From: Sulfuricurvum sp.
GTDB taxonomy: Bacteria > Campylobacterota > Campylobacteria > Campylobacterales > Sulfurimonadaceae
Direction: 5' to 3'
NCBI GenBank assembly: GCA_022729835.1
Contig: DZBC01000086.1
Coordinates: 1-8,840, forward strand
DNA: 8,840 nt
Both the position numbers and the translations under genes were made by a program. Positions 5,947-8,840 of the stretch are shown here, piece by piece. Within the stretch, counting starts at the first letter, position 1. Each line of letters starts with the position of its first letter. The notes beneath the pieces were generated by a model. That model did no database searches, was not told the DNA's origin, and was given only the letters and a program-made list of their open reading frames with translations.

Positions 5947-6494
5947 TGCTGCGTCTGTGCTCTAGCTCGCAAACCCGCGCACAACTCTTGCACGAAGCCG
6001 GAATCGCTTTTGTGCGCTCTGGAGTCGATTATGATGAAGATGCCCTCGCCATTACTGTTCCAAAATCCTTTGTCTATCAGGCCACGCTGGGCAAATACCA
6101 CGCCGCGCTGAGTGCTTTTGACTACCGCGAAGCGCCGCTGCTCGTCGCCGATACCGTTGTCACGGCGCAGGGCAAGCTGCTGCGCAAGGCCAAAGATGCG
6201 GACGATGCCAGAGCGATCCTCTTGACTCAAAGCGGCAGTGTGACTTCCATCCTTACATGTATGATCTATAAAAGCCACGCGCTCGAACTCATCGACCTCT
6301 CCGTAACCCACTACCTTTTTGACCCTTTTGATGATGAGCAGATGGAAGCGTATGTGCGCAGCGGCGATTGGCAGGGCAAGGCGGGGGCGTGTATGGTGGA
6401 GGGTTTTTGCAAGCGCTATATCCGCGAAGTGCGGGGATTTGAGAGTACGGCGATGGGGCTGAGCGTGGAGGTGCTGCGCGCATGGATGAGGTGA
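5946..6494 (+). CDS. maf: Maf-family nucleotide pyrophosphatase
   Basis: A 182-residue Maf/Ham1-superfamily protein that hydrolyses non-canonical or pyrimidine nucleoside triphosphates (dTTP/UTP-type Maf) to monophosphates; it is historically called a septum-formation inhibitor. Motifs: LCSSSQTRAQLL (4-15; S6-S8, R11), the triphosphate-binding start; LVADTVV (66-72), with catalytic-type Asp69; YVRSGDWQGKAGACMVEG (137-154), with K146 in the KAGA loop; and MGLSVEVL near the C-terminus. The usual GKP after the ADTVV strand reads GKLL here. ATG at 5946 is chosen, giving the TGATG overlap with the upstream stop; an in-frame TTG at 5943 is a weaker alternative. It overlaps the SNF2 start by 13 nt. 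alaS-maf proximity is, as I recall, also seen in Helicobacter. Palindrome copy 7 encodes Thr-Cys. Confidence 0.93.
   Translation: MLRLCSSSQTRAQLLHEAGIAFVRSGVDYDEDALAITVPKSFVYQATLGKYHAALSAFDYREAPLLVADTVVTAQGKLLRKAKDADDARAILLTQSGSVTSILTCMIYKSHALELIDLSVTHYLFDPFDDEQMEAYVRSGDWQGKAGACMVEGFCKRYIREVRGFESTAMGLSVEVLRAWMR
6254..6261. repeat. TACATGTA iterated palindrome, copy 7
   Basis: Lies in maf, read CTT ACA TGT ATG (Leu-Thr-Cys-Met), which is a third reading frame relative to the Leu-His-Val and Tyr-Met-Tyr copies. Confidence 0.85.
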
Positions 6495-8840
6495 TCAGCG
6501 AAGGGCGTTTGCGCGCTCAATTTTATGAAAGCTACTGGGATCGGGGGCGCTCTTATCGCTCTGATGTGCTCAATCTGGAGTGTGCGCACGATCATGAGCG
6601 CGTGCAGCTTCAGGCGCGGGTGCGCGGGTCGAGTTATACGCCTTATACATGTAAAATCGAATGCGTGCGCTCCCCGCTTCGCCTTATCGGGACGTGCTCG
6701 TGTCCAGTGGGGTACAACTGCAAGCACATTGCCGCAGTGGCGATGGTGGCGCTCTCCAAGGGCTGTTTTGAGCCGCCTCGCTCACCACGTGAAATCGCCC
6801 AAAAAAAGATCGATCAGTGGTTTGGTGCGCTGACGCCGCCGCAAGAGAGCAGTGAAGAGCAGGAGAGCGTTCAGTTTTTTTACACGCTACACTTTGGTGC
6901 AACAGGAGTGATCAAGCTAGAGCTGATGACGCGCAAGCTCCTTAAAAAAGGGGGCTTTGGCAAGGAGTATAGCGTCAACCTTGAGCGCTATCGGTATAAC
7001 TACGCCTCACTTTCTGGAGTCAGTGCATCTGATGTGGAGCTGATCGCTTTGTATCTAAAGCTGCAGCCTCCCTATCACCTCTCCAACCCCATGGAGCTTG
7101 AGGGCATCTATGGAACGATTTTGCTGCAAAAGGCGCTTCAAAGCGGCAAATGTTACTTCAAAAAAGATCTGCTTACGCCGCTTGGTAGGGGAAGTGTGCG
7201 CACCTTTACACTTGGGTGGCGCAAATGGGGCGGAGAGCTGAAGCTGGAGTTTACATGTAAAGAGGCCAAAAGTGCTCAGCTACTGCTGCTTGAGCCATAC
7301 ATGTACTTTGATGTCAAAAGCCTTGAGATCGGTGATGCGGCAGGGGTCGATTTTGAGATGAAGATGGTGCGCTCTTTGCTCGCCATGCCCAAGATCGCAG
7401 AGGAAGACGCCGCGTACCTCACCAAGAAACTGCTGCTTGACTATCCTTACTTGAACCTTCCTCTGCCCAAAAGTGACGCCGTGAAGGTGCTGCGTGGGGT
7501 GAAACCTCACTTCACTTTGGAGCTTCTTGGGCGAAATGCACGGTTACATGTAACCTATAATGAACATCAGGTACAGCTTGGCAAGCCGCTACAGCGTGAG
7601 ACGCTTTTTGCGGATGAGACACAGCTTGTCGTTTTGGAGCGCGACATGGAGGCTGAGGCGGCGGCGTTGGCACTGCTGCAAGAGCGTTATGCTCTAGTGG
7701 TGCAGCGCGGCGGTGATGCCCGCAGTGTCATGTTCACCTTGCCGCAAGGGACACAAGAGGCGCTTTCAAAATGGCATGGTTTGATGGAACAGGGCACTAA
7801 TGAGTTGCGGGCAATGGGCTGGGAGGTGCGCATTGGTGAAGCGATGAGCTTTACTCCCGCTGAGTCGGTGGATGCGGCGCTTGAGGAGCAAAACGGCTGG
7901 TTTGATCTGCGTTTTGACCTACATGTAGGCACGGAGCGCTTTGGGGCGGCAATGCTGCTCGCACCCATTTTGCGCGAATACGACACCCTCGAAGCGATGC
8001 CCGAGATGCTCTATCTACAGCTCGATGCGCAGCGCTGCATCACCGTACCCAAAGAGACGGTAGCACCGCTGGTGGAGACGCTCTTTGCGCTCTTTGATAC
8101 CTACGGCGCACAAGAGCACTACAAGCTACACGCCTATGACGCGCCGCTGCTACAGAAAATGGGGCGTACAGGGTTGGCCTTTGGCAGCAGCTCGCGGTTG
8201 CTTGAGATCGCCCAAAAATTGGATCACTTTGAGGGGATCGTAGAGGTGGCGCCGCCGCGTAGTCTAAGGGCCGATTTGCGCGATTATCAGCTCAAAGGCG
8301 TGGCGTGGTTGCAGTTTTTGCGCGAATACGGCTTTGGCGGTATTTTGGCCGATGATATGGGGCTGGGCAAGACGATCCAGACTTTGGCGCATCTGCTGAT
8401 CGAGCAAGAAGCGCTACGGCTGGAGAAACCCGTGCTCATCGTGGCACCCACGTCGCTGATGAGCAACTGGCGGCGCGAGGCGGAGCGCTTCGCCCCAAGC
8501 CTAAAAGTGCTCACCCTTCAAGGGGATGCTCGAAAAGAGCGCTTTGATCTGATCGCGCACCATCAGATCATCCTCTCTACCTACCCGCTGATCGTGCGCG
8601 ATTTTGAGCAGCTTAGTGCGTATGAATACAGTTACTTGATCCTTGATGAAGCCCAACATATCAAAAACCACCGCTCCAAAGCGGCGCAGCATCTGCGTGC
8701 CATCCGCTGCGATGCTAAGCTTTGTCTGACGGGTACGCCTATGGAGAACCACTTAGGGGAGCTTTGGGGCATTTTTGACTTTTTGATGGAGGGCTTTTTG
8801 TTTGAGGAGAAGTTCTTTAATGAGCAGTTTCGCACCCCCA
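6482..8840 (+). CDS. SWIM zinc finger plus SNF2-family helicase/ATPase (3'-truncated by window)
   Basis: An open frame of 786 residues that runs off the right edge. The start is ATG 6482, preceded by GGAGG (6467-6471) with a 10-nt spacer, inside the end of maf. The N-terminus has a SWIM zinc finger, CSCPVGYNCKH (C72, C74, C80, H82; CxCx5CxH), likely for DNA or protein binding. Residues about 130-590 are a long middle region I cannot assign, which may include a bacterial SNF2-associated domain. The SNF2 ATPase lobe 1 follows: LRDYQ (600-603) Q-type motif, Walker A DDMGLGKT (624-631; K630), motif Ia LIVAPTSLMSNW (about 652-663), Walker B DEAQH (722-726), and motif III LTGTPMEN (749-756). Lobe 2 must lie beyond the window, for a full length near 1050-1100. 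Such bacterial HepA/RapA relatives remodel nucleoprotein or recycle RNA polymerase; the role here is unknown. It carries five palindrome copies, the most of any gene here. Confidence 0.95.
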   Translation, partial: MDEVISEGRLRAQFYESYWDRGRSYRSDVLNLECAHDHERVQLQARVRGSSYTPYTCKIECVRSPLRLIGTCSCPVGYNCKHIAAVAMVALSKGCFEPPRSPREIAQKKIDQWFGALTPPQESSEEQESVQFFYTLHFGATGVIKLELMTRKLLKKGGFGKEYSVNLERYRYNYASLSGVSASDVELIALYLKLQPPYHLSNPMELEGIYGTILLQKALQSGKCYFKKDLLTPLGRGSVRTFTLGWRKWGGELKLEFTCKEAKSAQLLLLEPYMYFDVKSLEIGDAAGVDFEMKMVRSLLAMPKIAEEDAAYLTKKLLLDYPYLNLPLPKSDAVKVLRGVKPHFTLELLGRNARLHVTYNEHQVQLGKPLQRETLFADETQLVVLERDMEAEAAALALLQERYALVVQRGGDARSVMFTLPQGTQEALSKWHGLMEQGTNELRAMGWEVRIGEAMSFTPAESVDAALEEQNGWFDLRFDLHVGTERFGAAMLLAPILREYDTLEAMPEMLYLQLDAQRCITVPKETVAPLVETLFALFDTYGAQEHYKLHAYDAPLLQKMGRTGLAFGSSSRLLEIAQKLDHFEGIVEVAPPRSLRADLRDYQLKGVAWLQFLREYGFGGILADDMGLGKTIQTLAHLLIEQEALRLEKPVLIVAPTSLMSNWRREAERFAPSLKVLTLQGDARKERFDLIAHHQIILSTYPLIVRDFEQLSAYEYSYLILDEAQHIKNHRSKAAQHLRAIRCDAKLCLTGTPMENHLGELWGIFDFLMEGFLFEEKFFNEQFRTP
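6646..6653. repeat. TACATGTA iterated palindrome, copy 8
   Basis: Lies in the SNF2 gene, read TAT ACA TGT AAA (Tyr-Thr-Cys-Lys), just upstream of the SWIM finger. The 5' flank is A rather than the usual T. Confidence 0.85.
7252..7259. repeat. TACATGTA iterated palindrome, copy 9 (extended to 12 bp)
   Basis: Lies in the SNF2 gene, read TTT ACA TGT AAA (Phe-Thr-Cys-Lys). The symmetry extends to TTTACATGTAAA at 7250-7261. It is only 46 bp from copy 10. Confidence 0.85.
7298..7305. repeat. TACATGTA iterated palindrome, copy 10
   Basis: Lies in the SNF2 gene, read TAC ATG TAC (Tyr-Met-Tyr). It has a 5' A flank and forms the closest pair in the window with copy 9. Confidence 0.85.
7545..7552. repeat. 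TACATGTA iterated palindrome, copy 11 (extended to 14 bp)
   Basis: Lies in the SNF2 gene, read TTA CAT GTA ACC (Leu-His-Val-Thr). This is the longest symmetric copy, GGTTACATGTAACC at 7542-7555. Confidence 0.85.
7920..7927. repeat. TACATGTA iterated palindrome, copy 12
   Basis: Lies in the SNF2 gene, read CTA CAT GTA GGC (Leu-His-Val-Gly). The symmetry extends to CCTACATGTAGG at 7918-7929; this is the only copy flanked by C and G. Confidence 0.85.

Noticed and set aside
6786..6794. CACGTGAAA in the SNF2 gene as a second copy of the alaS-leader palindrome
   Set aside because: Only half of the 12-mer matches, and it is within coding sequence.

Overview
The window looks like chromosomal DNA from a free-living, roughly 50-55% GC member of the Campylobacterota (Epsilonproteobacteria). 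This rests on three things: the protein flavour, the alaS to maf linkage (a neighbourhood I recall from Helicobacter), and short, tightly packed, often overlapping genes. The genus is not certain. I see no rRNA, tRNA, CRISPR array, insertion sequence or prophage gene.

Layout. (1) Positions 1-1369, plus strand: the C-terminal three quarters of murG (peptidoglycan lipid II synthesis), then a ferritin-like di-iron protein. (2) Positions 1370-2085: a roughly 100 bp intergenic stretch with two small stem-loops and a probable -10 box, then a DedA-family membrane protein. (3) Positions 2082-2842, minus strand: a chorismate mutase coupled by a 1-nt stop/start overlap to a small SET-domain protein. 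The SET gene converges on dedA so closely that one CTAG supplies both stop codons. (4) Positions 2843-2926: a divergent promoter region containing a perfect 12-bp palindrome. (5) Positions 2927-8840, plus strand: alaS, a four-helix membrane protein, maf and a large SWIM/SNF2 helicase, each overlapping the next by 1-13 nt. This looks like one polycistronic unit. The SNF2 gene runs off the right edge.

The strongest unexplained signal is not a gene. The 8-bp palindrome TACATGTA occurs 12 times in 8.84 kb, where about 0.1 is expected by chance. Every ACATGT hexamer I found sits inside the 8-mer, and 9 of 12 copies have an additional 5' T. Copies lie in six genes and one 5' leader, and in all three reading frames (Leu-His-Val, Tyr-Met-Tyr, Thr-Cys), so protein sequence cannot explain them. 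Five copies fall within 1.3 kb of the SNF2 gene, and one overlaps the dedA ribosome binding region. It behaves like a genome-wide highly iterated palindrome, comparable in style to cyanobacterial HIP1 but with a different sequence. Its function (nucleoid protein site, methylation or repair target, or DNA-uptake tag) cannot be settled from this window.

Functionally, murG and DedA both touch undecaprenyl-linked envelope synthesis, while alaS and maf are housekeeping functions. The SET protein and SNF2 ATPase are bacterial members of families better known from eukaryotic chromatin.
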